From NCBI RefSeq assembly GCF_001613265.1, contig NZ_BDCA01000005.1, positions 124,001-188,000 on the forward strand: a stretch of DNA of 64,000 nucleotides. The letters run 5' to 3'. Position 1 is the first letter of the stretch; the number at the start of each line of letters is the position of its first letter. Source of the stretch: Nocardia vermiculata NBRC 100427 (GTDB lineage: Bacteria; Actinomycetota; Actinomycetes; Mycobacteriales; Mycobacteriaceae). The notes under the pieces were generated by a model. That model worked only from the letters and a program-made list of their open reading frames with translations. It was not told the DNA's origin and did no database searches. The position numbers were made by a program, and so were the translations under genes. Below, one piece after another: positions 37,054 to 45,840 of the stretch.

Positions 37054-37439
37054 GTTTGACCAAACCCCGGTTTACCCCCCGGTTTGGTCCCGAAATGGTA
37101 TCGACGATGGTACTGCCGTCATCCTGGTGCCCAGTGAAAAGTGTGACCTGATCCGGTGTAGGTCCGGGACCAGGAGTCATTGTGGTAGGTCGGGTAGGTG
37201 CGCCAGCCGTCTGTAGTGCGCCTTCGTATCAGGCGTGACCGGCCAGCCAGGGATAGGGCGGTTCTCCTTCCTCGGTTTCCTTCTCCTGGGGCTTGCGGGG
37301 TCACCGCCTACTGTCCCGCGATGTCGGAGTTTGGGCCTTCTACCACCTGGTGCCCGAGGAGACACACGTCGCGGTCGCGCTCGGTGTCGGACTGTGAGAC
37401 GCCCGCCATGATCGGCGGGGCAGCGGAATCCCGCCGCGC
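37054..37439. other. Intergenic region after tRNA-Ala, possible island edge
   Basis: About 386 bases with no gene I can support. It is less GC-rich at first (AAACCCCGGTTT and similar). A minus-strand 61-codon frame (37119-37304) ends DGWRTYPTYHNDSWSRTY and could be a fragment of a lost gene. No copy of the tRNA 3' end was found elsewhere in the window. Confidence 0.4.
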
Positions 37440-38198
37440 TTATTCGTGAAACTGCGACGGCGCCGTATGGAAGATGCGGGTGAAGGCGTAGGAGAACGCG
37501 GCCGGTGTGGCATAGCCGAGCCGTCCGGCAACCTCGGTGACGCTCTGGTGGCGCAGGAGCGGTACGGCGGCGAGGAGCCGGGCGCGGGCGCGCCATGCGG
37601 CGGGGCTCATCCCGCTCTCTTCACGAAACCGGCGGGTGAAGGTCCGTTCGCTCATCTCGGCGTCACGTGCCCATTCAGCGTTACCGACGGCGAGATCAGG
37701 GTCCGCGAGGTAGTGGCGGCACAATTGGGCGAAGGGCGCCGCTTGCGGGATCGGGATGTGCAGGGGTACTTCTGCGAGCCGGGACAGCTCGTGCAGGATC
37801 ATCTCCAGCAGCACCCCGTCACGGTCGCCCAGTCCGCTGCGGGGGTCGATGTCGGCCGCGGCCAGCAGCAGCTCCCGCAGAAGGGCTCCGACCTCGACGA
37901 CCCTGCATTCGTCTGGCCACCATGGAACGGCTGCGGGGGCGATGTAGAGGCTGTTCGTCTCCACGTCGAGCATCCGCACCTGATGCCGCGTGGCCGGCGG
38001 GATCAGCACCGCTCGCTCGCCGGGAACGGTCCATGCGCCGTGGTCGGTCTCGACCAGCATCGTTCCCGTCGCTGCGTAGAGGAACTGCGCACGACGGTGC
38101 TCGTGCCAGACCAGCAGGTGGCCCGGTGGATAGCCGGTGGCGATCGGCAACACGGCGACTGGCAGTGCATCGACCTCCGCGAGCGTCATGTTCCGCAC
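37440..38198 (-). CDS. AraC family regulator with cupin sensor
   Basis: About 252 residues. An N-terminal cupin (HLLVWHEHRRAQFLYAATGT, VPGERAVLIPPATRHQVRM) and a C-terminal AraC pair (WARDAEMSERTFTRRFREES, then VTEVAGRLGYATPAAFSYAF) are intact. GTG 38198 or ATG 38189 may start it. It is divergent from a TSUP transporter at 38283; this pair is likely a regulator and target. Ligand unknown. Confidence 0.87.
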   Translation of the reverse strand: MRNMTLAEVDALPVAVLPIATGYPPGHLLVWHEHRRAQFLYAATGTMLVETDHGAWTVPGERAVLIPPATRHQVRMLDVETNSLYIAPAAVPWWPDECRVVEVGALLRELLLAAADIDPRSGLGDRDGVLLEMILHELSRLAEVPLHIPIPQAAPFAQLCRHYLADPDLAVGNAEWARDAEMSERTFTRRFREESGMSPAAWRARARLLAAVPLLRHQSVTEVAGRLGYATPAAFSYAFTRIFHTAPSQFHE

Positions 38199-38282
38199 AG
38201 ATTCAGGTTACTGGCTGAAACTCGATGCTTTGAGCCGGGCAATCGAATGCTCGTGACGTGCCTGTTCGCTGGGATGGGTTCA

Positions 38283-39083
38283 GTGAATATTCTTGTGCTT
38301 GTTCTTATCGGCGTCCTCACCGGCCTGACCACGGTGCTGTTCGGCTTCGGTGGCGGGTTCGTCACCGTCCCCGTGATCGTCTGGGCCGATGCCGCTATCG
38401 GTCCCACCGTAGGCACGGTGGCAGTGGCAACGTCGGCGATCGTCATGGTCGTCAACGCAGCGGTCGCCACCGCCGCCACACCCCGTCCGATCCTCGCTCG
38501 TCTCCGGAGCCGGGGCCCGATCCTGGGTCTGCTCGCCATCGGTGGGCTCCTCGGTGCCGCGCTCGCACTGGCGGTCCCAGCAGAAGTGAGTTCCTGGGGT
38601 TTCGTGATCTATATTGCGGTCACAATCGTCGACGTTCTCGCCCGCCCTGGATTCCTCCGCTCTGCCGGCACCGTTCACGAAGATGTCCCACGGCCCGCGA
38701 TCCCCACCACACTCGGCGCGCCGATCGGCGCGATCGCGTCCTTCCTCGGCGTCGGCGGCAGTGTGATGACCGTCCCGCTTCTGCGCCGCGCCGGTCTCCC
38801 GATGGGTCAGGCCGCAGCGCTCGCGAACCCGCTGACCCTCGCGATCGGCATCCCCGCCGCCGTCGTGTTCCTCGCCGCCCGCCACGCGGCGGACATCCAC
38901 GGTGCGGTGTTCGCGGTCGGGATCGTCGATCTCGGCGCCGCAGCGTTCCTTCTGGCAGGGGCGATCCCGGTCATCGTAGTGCTTCGCCGCCGCCCTCCGA
39001 GCATCCCTGACCGGGTACACGCCTGGTTCTATGTCGGCATGCTCGCCGTCGTGCTGACGGCAATGCTCCTCCCGCTGACCTGA
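38283..39083 (+). CDS. TSUP family (sulfite/organosulfonate exporter-like) membrane protein
   Basis: About 266 residues with eight hydrophobic spans in two repeats. FGFGGGFVTVPVIVWA and FLGVGGSVMTVPLLRRAGL are the paired TauE/SafE-type signatures. GTG 38283 (VNILVLVLIGVLTGL) fits the family start and has GATGGG upstream; ATGs at 38247 and 38274 are alternatives. It transports small anions such as sulfite, sulfoacetate or other C2 acids in relatives. It is divergent from the AraC regulator. Confidence 0.85.
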   Translation: MNILVLVLIGVLTGLTTVLFGFGGGFVTVPVIVWADAAIGPTVGTVAVATSAIVMVVNAAVATAATPRPILARLRSRGPILGLLAIGGLLGAALALAVPAEVSSWGFVIYIAVTIVDVLARPGFLRSAGTVHEDVPRPAIPTTLGAPIGAIASFLGVGGSVMTVPLLRRAGLPMGQAAALANPLTLAIGIPAAVVFLAARHAADIHGAVFAVGIVDLGAAAFLLAGAIPVIVVLRRRPPSIPDRVHAWFYVGMLAVVLTAMLLPLT

Positions 39084-39511
39084 GCAGCGATGGGCCCATG
39101 CCCATTCAAAGTGAGCAGGCCCACCCCGGGCCTCGACCATGGCGTCGAGCGCCTGGCCTTCCATCGTCTGCTGGCTGAGCTGCGTGACAGGCTTCTGTGC
39201 GGTCTCCGCGCGGGAGCCGTCTATCCGCAGAAAGCGATACAGGCAGGTATGGGCTTCGCTGGCTTGGCGCTCTGTGGCTTCAGTAGTCGCACACTCATCA
39301 TTCAAGTCGACAAAGTGACGCTTGACTCGACAGGGTGATGTCTGTAACTTCGGTGAGACCTGGATCACGCTCCGTCGACGAGGGTGGTTTCAGGAAGGCG
39401 CGCGGTGGACTCGCTGTCTTTGCCGCGTATATCTGTCAGTCGTCCCCGGTCGAAGGCCGCGGATGTCGCTGCCGGTCAGGTCTTTCGTCACTGCCAACTC
39501 GGGAGCCACCG
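39084..39511. other. Intergenic region upstream of the MHS transporter
   Basis: 428 bases without a supported gene. A minus-strand frame over 39100-39368 is open (CATTEATERQASEAHTCLYR) and might be a fragment of a lost gene; I cannot name it. Imperfect direct repeats GTCGACA/CTCGACA at ~39305-39335 precede the transporter and could be regulatory. Confidence 0.35.
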
Positions 39512-40861
39512 ATGTCCACTGAGTACTTTGAATCCCCCCTCCCATCCGCACGAACGATGCGACGGGTCACGTGGGCTGCCGCCGCAGGCAATACAATCGA
39601 GACCTACGACTACGCCGTCTACGGGTTTCTGGCCGTCGTCCTGGCGAAGCTCTTCTTTCCGAACACGCAGCCCGGCGTTGCGCTTCTGTCCACGTTCGCA
39701 GTCTTCGGCGTCGCATTTCTTGTGCGGCCGCTCGGTTCCTTGCTGTTCGGCACAATCGCCGACCGTTTCGGTCGGCGCACCTCACTGCTCGGCACACTCG
39801 TTCTGGTTACGGGTGCGACCACGATGATCGGGTTGTTGCCCACGGTCGACTCGATCGGGGTCTGGGCCCCGGCCCTGCTCGTCCTCATGCGCCTGTTGCA
39901 GGGTTTGGCGGCTGGAGGCGAGTACAGCACTGCCATGGTCTACGCCGCCGAGTTCACCCCGCAGAACCGACGCGGCGCGATGACCAGTCGCGTCCAGCTC
40001 GGCAGCGTGGTCAGCTTGCTGCTGGCGGCGGGCGTGATCCTGATGCTCAACACCGTTCTCTCCGATGAGGCGATGACCGCGTGGGGCTGGCGGATTCCGT
40101 TTCTGCTCGCGCTGCCGATGGGCTTGTTCGGCATCTATATTCGTACCCGGCTCGAAGAGTCGCCGGAGTTCCAGGCGATGGCGAAGGCCGGCGAGGTCCC
40201 GTCCTCACCTGCGAAGAAAGCCTTTGTCCGACACTGGAATTTGATCATACTGGTCTTCGGGGTCGCGGCATTCCAGCAGATCGGCTATTACGTCGCCTTC
40301 ACCTATGCGCAGTCCTACATCATCGAGCTGGGCTTTACGCACGGGCAGGCCACACTCGCAACGGCAATCAGCATCGCGGTTGCCGTTGTGTTGGTCGCGG
40401 TCGGTGGGCCTATCGCTGATCGGGTGGGCCGGTGGCCGATGCTCCTGGGGCTTTCCGGCGCGATGATCGTGGTCGTATACCCACTTTTCGTCGGCCTCTC
40501 CTCGGCTAGGAGCGTGCCAGAACTCACGCTGATGACGGTGGCACTGGGCATTCTGCCGGCTCTGTATACGTCGGTGGCTCCGGCGACATATATCGAGATC
40601 CTGCCTGCCGAGGTGCGCGGCACGATCTTCGCGGTCGGGTTCGCCTTGGCTGCCGCATTATTGGGCGGGCCTGCCCTTTACATCAGTCAATTCCTCATCG
40701 AAACAACGGGCGACGAGCGCGCGCCGGCCTTCTTCGTAATGCTCGGCGCGGTGCTCAGCCTGGTTGCGGCGTTGGCGGTCCGCCGCCGGCGGCCGACGGT
40801 GCTGCTCGCTGACCGAATGTCCACAGCCGTCCTGTCCGACCGTGCGGCAGAGGGGGTCTGA
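39512..40861 (+). CDS. MFS uptake transporter, metabolite:H+ symporter (MHS) family
   Basis: A 449-residue, 12-span symporter: TMRRVTWAAAAGNTIETYDY AVYG is the MHS opening, GSLLFGTIADRFGRRTSLLG is motif A, and RLLQGLAAGGEYSTAMVYAA the MHS-specific loop. ATG 39512 follows GGGAG. Relatives (KgtP, ProP, ShiA, citrate carriers) import carboxylates or zwitterions, so this is the likely entry port for the substrate of the downstream catabolic genes. The MmgE/PrpD gene begins two bases after its stop. Confidence 0.9.
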   Translation: MSTEYFESPLPSARTMRRVTWAAAAGNTIETYDYAVYGFLAVVLAKLFFPNTQPGVALLSTFAVFGVAFLVRPLGSLLFGTIADRFGRRTSLLGTLVLVTGATTMIGLLPTVDSIGVWAPALLVLMRLLQGLAAGGEYSTAMVYAAEFTPQNRRGAMTSRVQLGSVVSLLLAAGVILMLNTVLSDEAMTAWGWRIPFLLALPMGLFGIYIRTRLEESPEFQAMAKAGEVPSSPAKKAFVRHWNLIILVFGVAAFQQIGYYVAFTYAQSYIIELGFTHGQATLATAISIAVAVVLVAVGGPIADRVGRWPMLLGLSGAMIVVVYPLFVGLSSARSVPELTLMTVALGILPALYTSVAPATYIEILPAEVRGTIFAVGFALAAALLGGPALYISQFLIETTGDERAPAFFVMLGAVLSLVAALAVRRRRPTVLLADRMSTAVLSDRAAEGV

Positions 40862-40862
40862 G

Positions 40863-42194
40863 GTGTACCTCGACGATTTGGCCGGGCAGCTCGAGGCTCT
40901 CGTTCCACAGCTGTCGGATTCGCACCTCGAACGGGCGGGTATTTGCGTGCTCGACGCTCTGGCCTGCGTCTATGGCGGCCGGAGGATGCCGTGGGTTGCG
41001 CAGGCGCGGGCCGTCGCAGACGTGGGAGGTGCGGGTGGTAGCAGCGTGTGGGCCAGCGGCGGAACACGTCGCGGACTCGTCGATGCGGTCTTTGCCAACT
41101 CGGTCGGATGTCATTCGCTGCTGTATGAGGACACACACGCAGAAAGTCGGGTTCATCCCGGGACCGTTGTGGTTCCGGCTGCGTTGGGTGTCGGTGAACT
41201 CGTCGACGCGTCCGGGGCGGACGTACTGCGGGCTGTGGTGCTTGGATACGAGGCGATTGCGCAGGTGGCAACGAGCACGATGACAGCGGAGTTCGTCGCG
41301 CGAGGTTGGCGGGCGAGCAGTGTTTTCGGGCCGTTCGGTGCTGTCGCTGCCGCGGCGTACCTGTACGGGCTGGATCGCTCGAAGACGGCGCACGCTATCG
41401 GTATTGCCGCCAGCTTCTCCTCCGGTGTTTGCGCGTGGGCGCAAGACGGAACGACCGAGGTCTACTTCCAGCCGGCGGCGGCGGCCCGGGACGGGATCGT
41501 CGCGGTGTTGCTGGCGCGTGCCGGCGCCTCCGGGGCGGCCGGCGCTGTCGATGGGCCGTTTGGTCTCCGTCGCGCATTCGCTGGGGCAGCCGACAGGGTG
41601 CTCGGGCCCGCTATCGCGGCGGACCGGCTGGCGATCGAACGGTCATTCTTCAAGTCCCACCCGTCCTGCGCGTTCACCCAGGCTGCAATCGACGCTGCGG
41701 TGCAGTTGCACATCCGCTGTATCGAACCTGCCACCGTCATCGGGGTGACGGTTTACACCTCGTCCGCGGCTGCAACGTATCCGGGCTGCGATAATCCGGA
41801 TTCGCTCGATACGTCGATCTCACGCCAGATGAGCCTTCAGTTCGCGGTAGCTGCCGCGCTGGTCGACGGGCGGCTCGAGCCGCGCCGGTACGAGGGGACG
41901 ATCGATAGCCGGCTCGCTGCACTTGCCGCGCGGACTCGGGTGGTGGTCGACCCCGGCTACGACCGAACGTATCCATCTCGTCTGGACGCGCGGGTGGAGC
42001 TACTGCAAATCGATGGTGGGCGGGCCTGGGCGGTCAGTGCTGATCGAGTGGACCTCGCACCTGCGAGCGTTCTCGACAAATTTCGCATGCATGCCGGCGC
42101 GGAGCTCGGAGACGACGTGTCCGAGAAAGTCATCCGGCTGCTCGGCCGTAGTAGTGAGTGGACTGCCCGTGACCTCATAGGCTATTTGACCTAG
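40863..42194 (+). CDS. MmgE/PrpD family protein (2-methylcitrate dehydratase-like)
   Basis: A 443-residue MmgE/PrpD protein: AGICVLDALACVYGGRRMPW, NSVGCHSLLYEDTHAESRVH PG, VLGYEAIAQVATSTM, KSHPSCAFTQAAIDAAVQL. Known members are 2-methylcitrate dehydratase, cis-aconitate decarboxylase and iminodisuccinate epimerase, all acting on short carboxylic acids. GTG 40863 is preceded by GAGGGGG and is coupled to the transporter gene. The substrate is presumably a branched or tricarboxylic acid. Confidence 0.88.
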   Translation: MYLDDLAGQLEALVPQLSDSHLERAGICVLDALACVYGGRRMPWVAQARAVADVGGAGGSSVWASGGTRRGLVDAVFANSVGCHSLLYEDTHAESRVHPGTVVVPAALGVGELVDASGADVLRAVVLGYEAIAQVATSTMTAEFVARGWRASSVFGPFGAVAAAAYLYGLDRSKTAHAIGIAASFSSGVCAWAQDGTTEVYFQPAAAARDGIVAVLLARAGASGAAGAVDGPFGLRRAFAGAADRVLGPAIAADRLAIERSFFKSHPSCAFTQAAIDAAVQLHIRCIEPATVIGVTVYTSSAAATYPGCDNPDSLDTSISRQMSLQFAVAAALVDGRLEPRRYEGTIDSRLAALAARTRVVVDPGYDRTYPSRLDARVELLQIDGGRAWAVSADRVDLAPASVLDKFRMHAGAELGDDVSEKVIRLLGRSSEWTARDLIGYLT

Positions 42195-42285
42195 CTATAT
42201 AGGCAGTATGTTGTTTGAACCAACAGGTTGTTGCGTCTGGTGTGGGCCAGCGGACGCTGCTCCTCCAGTCAGGAAGGACCTCAAC

Positions 42286-42525
42286 GTGCACTCCTCAGAT
42301 TCAACTCAGATCGGTTGCGGAACCGGTGCAACCTGTAGCGGTTCCGTCGTCGCGGGTGACGACGTGCCCTGTGTGGTTGTGCAGGCCCGCCTCGACAGCG
42401 GTCCGCGGCTGACCATTACGTGGGTCGGCCCTGACGACCCGGAAATCGTCGGTGCGGTCGCCGTGTCGTCCAGTGAGGTCGCCTATGGTGTGGCGCGGCC
42501 CGAGTTCGGACCGGCGCGGTCATGA
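42286..42525 (+). CDS. Orphan OB-fold (DUF35 C-terminal-like) protein without zinc ribbon
   Basis: A 79-residue protein whose second half, VPCVVVQARLDSGPRLTITW VG, then FGPARS, aligns with the OB-fold half of the DUF35 protein at 59257-59667 (VPYIVVQVRLDSGP, FGPVV). The N-terminal zinc-ribbon is absent; only two cysteines remain (CGTGATC). GTG 42286 has GGAAGGA before it. Either a shortened partner for a thiolase-fold enzyme or a decaying duplicate. It overlaps the LLM gene by ATGA. Confidence 0.65.
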   Translation: MHSSDSTQIGCGTGATCSGSVVAGDDVPCVVVQARLDSGPRLTITWVGPDDPEIVGAVAVSSSEVAYGVARPEFGPARS

Positions 42526-43442
42526 CGGGTGGTCGGGAGCTGGCGGCCCGGGTCGGGCCCGTCGGCGTCTGGCTCGCGGCGTTGGCGGAGATCTCGGCCG
42601 ACCAGGCCCGCGATGCTGCGCGGACGATCGAGAGGCTCGGGTACGGCGCCCTCTGGATCGGTGAGTCGCCTGCGCACAAGGAGGTCTTCACTCATGCGGG
42701 CCTCCTGCTCGCAGCCACGGAGCGCCTCGTCGTCGCAACCGGTATCGCCACCATCTGGGGCAGGGACGCCGTTGCCGCAGACTGCGCCGCCCAAACCCTC
42801 GGCGAGGCCTACCCGGGTCGGTTCGTGCTCGGCCTGGGCGCGAGCCATGCCGAGGCCGGGCGTGGGCAGGGGCACGACCGCCCGTTCACCGCGCTACGCG
42901 AATACCTCGACGTGCTCGATACCCGGCCCTACCGGGGTCCGGTGTCGGAGGCTATGGTGCCGACGGTGCTCGCTGCGCTGCGACCACGCATGCAGGAGCT
43001 GGGTCGCGACCGCGCCGACGGGGTGCACACATTTTTCGTGCCGCCATCGCACACCGCTGCGGTGCGTGAGCGGCTCGGTACGGGCGCGTTCCTCGTTCCG
43101 GAGCAGGCCGTTGTCGTCGACCCGGATCCTGTGGTGGCTCGCGGGATCGCGCGGGCACACGTCGCCAGCAGATTGCGGCTGCGCAACTACGTGGCACACC
43201 TGGAAGCGATCGGCTACACCCAGGCCGACCTCGCGAGTTCCGGAAGCGACCGCATGATCGATGACCTGGTGGCCTGGGGAGACGCGGACACGGTGGTTGC
43301 GCGGGTTCGCGCACACCTCGATGCGGGCGCTGACCACGTGGCCGTGCACCCACTCGTCGGTGCCGCAGCCGGGCCCGCCGGGCTCCTGTCCCAGCTTCGA
43401 CAGCTCGCACCGAATCTGATCCGCGCCGTTGCCCAGGACTGA
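42522..43442 (+). CDS. LLM-class F420-dependent oxidoreductase
   Basis: A 306-residue luciferase-like protein of the TIGR03620 type: GVWLAALAEISADQARDAAR, GYGALWIGESPAHKEVFTHA, FVLGLGASH, DHVAVHPLVGAA. Members use coenzyme F420 (or FMN) in redox steps. ATG overlaps the OB-fold stop. Its function within the catabolic set is unknown; hydride transfer to an acyl-CoA or ketone is possible. Confidence 0.87.
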   Translation: MTGGRELAARVGPVGVWLAALAEISADQARDAARTIERLGYGALWIGESPAHKEVFTHAGLLLAATERLVVATGIATIWGRDAVAADCAAQTLGEAYPGRFVLGLGASHAEAGRGQGHDRPFTALREYLDVLDTRPYRGPVSEAMVPTVLAALRPRMQELGRDRADGVHTFFVPPSHTAAVRERLGTGAFLVPEQAVVVDPDPVVARGIARAHVASRLRLRNYVAHLEAIGYTQADLASSGSDRMIDDLVAWGDADTVVARVRAHLDAGADHVAVHPLVGAAAGPAGLLSQLRQLAPNLIRAVAQD

Positions 43443-43469
43443 CCGCTGCCCGCGAACGAAGGACCAACG

Positions 43470-43703
43470 ATGGATACCCACCTCCGGACCTGCCATGCCC
43501 ACGAGATCTCCCGACACATCACCGAAGCACTGAGGTATGCGACGGGAGAGCAGGACCTGGTCGCACGCCCGTGCCGCAGCAGACGGAACGACGTACGCGC
43601 GCGTCTGAGAACTGCGGCCTTCGCCTCCTGCCTAGTACTTGATCCTGCCGCTCGGTCCGTCGGCAATCCAGGGAAGGCAATCGGGTGCGAGCCGCGGTCC
43701 TGA
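43470..43703 (+). CDS. Uncertain small reading frame
   Basis: A 77-codon frame, MDTHLRTCHAHEISRHITEA at its start, with GAAGGA 8 bases before the ATG. The C-terminal part overlaps the alcohol dehydrogenase start by 19 bases and reads Arg/Ala-rich. No family recognised. It may be the translated leader or a relic. Kept for completeness. Confidence 0.25.
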   Translation: MDTHLRTCHAHEISRHITEALRYATGEQDLVARPCRSRRNDVRARLRTAAFASCLVLDPAARSVGNPGKAIGCEPRS

Positions 43704-44710
43704 GTAGTACCGATGGGACCGGGATTTTGGACCTGATAGAGGTCGCCCGGCCCGTCCCGGGGCCGGGACAGGTGCTCGTACAGGTAGTCGCATGTGGGGT
43801 CTGCGGTCACGATCAGGCCGACCGGGTCGGCCTGCTGAAGATCCCGCTACCCGCGGTGCTGGGCCACGAGATCTCCGGCATCGTCGCGGATGTCGGTATC
43901 GGGGTGACCCGGTTCGTCCCCGGCGACCGGGTTGCCGGCAAGCAATTCGGAACTTGCGGGCACTGCTCATCCTGCCGTGACGGTGACGAGCTTCGCTGCC
44001 CGGAGCGTACTTTCACCTACGGCGGATACGCCGAGTACGCTGTGCTGCCCGAGACCTCCCTGCTCGCCGTGCCGCCCAAGGTCGATCTCGTCGCCGCGTC
44101 GGTGGTTGCCTGTGCAGTCGGCACCGGTTTGCAGGCGCTGCGCAGCCGTGCCGCGTTGCTGCCAGGGGAGACAGTTCTGGTCACAGGCGCGGGCGGCGGA
44201 CTGGGCCTGCACGGGGTGCAGGTCGCGGCGGCACTCGGTGCCCGTCCGGTCGCGCTGACCGGCGACGGGGGCAAGGCCGGATCGCTTCGAGAGCTCGGTG
44301 CGGACGAGGTCATCACGACGGGGGACACCGCCTGGCAGGAGATCCTCGACGTCACCGACGGGCGCGGAGCCGACATCGTCCTCGACAACGTGGGGCATCC
44401 AGAGATCTTCCGGCAAGCTTTCCGCGCCCTCGCCGACCGCGGCCGCTATGTCCTGACCGGGCAGGTCGGCCCGACCCCACTGCGAGTGCACCCCGCTTTC
44501 CTCTTCGCCAAGGACGCGGTGATCACCGGGTCCGGCTCCACCTCGATGGCCACATTCACCGAAGCGCTTGCGATGGTCGCGGCCGGCCGGGTCACCCCGT
44601 TGGTGGCCCGATACTCGCTCGACGACGTAGGCCGCGCGTTCCGCGACCTCGACGACCGCCGCGTGACCGGGCGCGCGGTTCTCATTCCGTCCGCAGGAGG
44701 CCCGATATGA
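43685..44710 (+). CDS. Zinc-binding alcohol dehydrogenase (MDR family)
   Basis: A 341-residue medium-chain dehydrogenase. Catalytic-zinc residues Cys37/His61-Glu62 (GHE) are present; the structural zinc has Cys91, 94, 97 and 105. The cofactor loop is VTGAGGGLG. GTG 43685 follows GGAAGG. It overlaps the downstream thiolase-fold gene by four bases, so it is coupled to it. Oxidation of an alcohol or reduction of an aldehyde/ketone intermediate is expected. Confidence 0.9.
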   Translation: MRAAVLSSTDGTGILDLIEVARPVPGPGQVLVQVVACGVCGHDQADRVGLLKIPLPAVLGHEISGIVADVGIGVTRFVPGDRVAGKQFGTCGHCSSCRDGDELRCPERTFTYGGYAEYAVLPETSLLAVPPKVDLVAASVVACAVGTGLQALRSRAALLPGETVLVTGAGGGLGLHGVQVAAALGARPVALTGDGGKAGSLRELGADEVITTGDTAWQEILDVTDGRGADIVLDNVGHPEIFRQAFRALADRGRYVLTGQVGPTPLRVHPAFLFAKDAVITGSGSTSMATFTEALAMVAAGRVTPLVARYSLDDVGRAFRDLDDRRVTGRAVLIPSAGGPI

Positions 44711-45840
44711 CAGCCACGCTCCGTGCCGCCGTCGTCGGCGTCGGTCTGACGCCCTTCGGCAAACTGCCCGGACGCACCGCCGACGATCTCGGCGGCTGGG
44801 CCCTACGCGAGGCCTTGAACGATGCCGGACTCACTCCCGGGCATATCGACGGGCTGATCACCAGCAGGGTGAGCAACTACGAGGCGATCGCAGCCGACCA
44901 CGGCATCCAGCCCCGGTGGGTGACACACCTGCCACCCGAGGGCCGGATGGCCGGAGTGGCCGTGCACACCGCGCTGGCCGCCCTCGCGACGGGACAATGC
45001 CGAACTGTCGCACTCGTCTACGGCAACGACGGGGCCTCCGCCGGGGCCACCTACGGCGGTGGCGTAGGCGAGGCGTATGGCACCTCGGCCTCTCTCGTCA
45101 CTCCCTACGGGATGACCTCGCCGGGGGCGTTCTACGCCATGATGCTGCAACGCCACCGCACGCTCTACGGGACTAGCGAGGAGCAGTTGGCCACGGTGTC
45201 GATGACCTTCCGCGAGCATGCCGCGCTGAACCCGAACGCGGTGATGCGCAAGCCCGTGTCGCTGGAGGAATACCGATCGTCGCGGTTCGTGGTGGAGCCT
45301 CTGCACTTACTCGATTACTGCCTGATCAACGATGGCGGGGCAGCCATGATTCTCACGGTCCCCGAGGCCGCCTCCGATCATCTCCGGCCTCCGGTATTTG
45401 TCCTCGGCGCCGCCCAGGCCGGGCAGCTCGTCGAGTCCGATTTCCCGCCGGACGATTTCTGGGCCGGTGCGCTGTCGACCGTCGGCGCCCGCGCCTGGGC
45501 CGCCGCAGAGCGAGACCAGCGCGATGTGGACGCCCTGATGATCTACGACAACTTCAGTCCCAACGTGCTGTTCGCCCTGGAAGGCCTCGGCTATTGCGCA
45601 CCAGGTGAGTCCGGGGAATTCATTCAGGGAGGTCGGATCGGCCTCGGCGGCGAGCTTCCGATCAACACATCGGGCGGGCATCTGTCCGAGAGCTACATGC
45701 AGGGCTGGGCGCTGAGCGTCGAGGCAGTCCGGCAGCTGCGCGGAGAGTGCGGACCACGACAGGTCGCAGACGCATCGCTGATCCAGTGGGTCTGCTCCGC
45801 GCCGATCGTCACCTCGGTGATCTACGGGAAGGAATTATGA
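44707..45840 (+). CDS. Thiolase-fold protein lacking the nucleophilic Cys (Ltp2-like aldolase candidate)
   Basis: A 377-residue thiolase-superfamily protein (VVGVGLTPFGKLPGRTADDL, then GGELPINTSGGHLSE). At the position of the Cys nucleophile, CASG in true thiolases, it reads EGRMAGVAVH (residues 79-87). Such Cys-less proteins include Ltp2, which works as a retro-aldolase on acyl-CoA with a DUF35 partner in steroid side-chain removal. The DUF35-type gene follows at once with an ATGA overlap. I therefore infer a C-C lyase rather than a thiolase; substrate unknown. Confidence 0.82.
   Translation: MTATLRAAVVGVGLTPFGKLPGRTADDLGGWALREALNDAGLTPGHIDGLITSRVSNYEAIAADHGIQPRWVTHLPPEGRMAGVAVHTALAALATGQCRTVALVYGNDGASAGATYGGGVGEAYGTSASLVTPYGMTSPGAFYAMMLQRHRTLYGTSEEQLATVSMTFREHAALNPNAVMRKPVSLEEYRSSRFVVEPLHLLDYCLINDGGAAMILTVPEAASDHLRPPVFVLGAAQAGQLVESDFPPDDFWAGALSTVGARAWAAAERDQRDVDALMIYDNFSPNVLFALEGLGYCAPGESGEFIQGGRIGLGGELPINTSGGHLSESYMQGWALSVEAVRQLRGECGPRQVADASLIQWVCSAPIVTSVIYGKEL

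Noticed and set aside
37119..37304. 61-codon minus-strand frame ending in a Tyr/Trp-rich stretch
   Set aside because: The C-terminal half looks protein-like but no start signal or family supports it; mentioned only within the intergenic entry.
44707..45840. Acetyl-CoA acetyltransferase (true thiolase) call
   Set aside because: The Cys nucleophile is absent, so thiolytic activity is unlikely.
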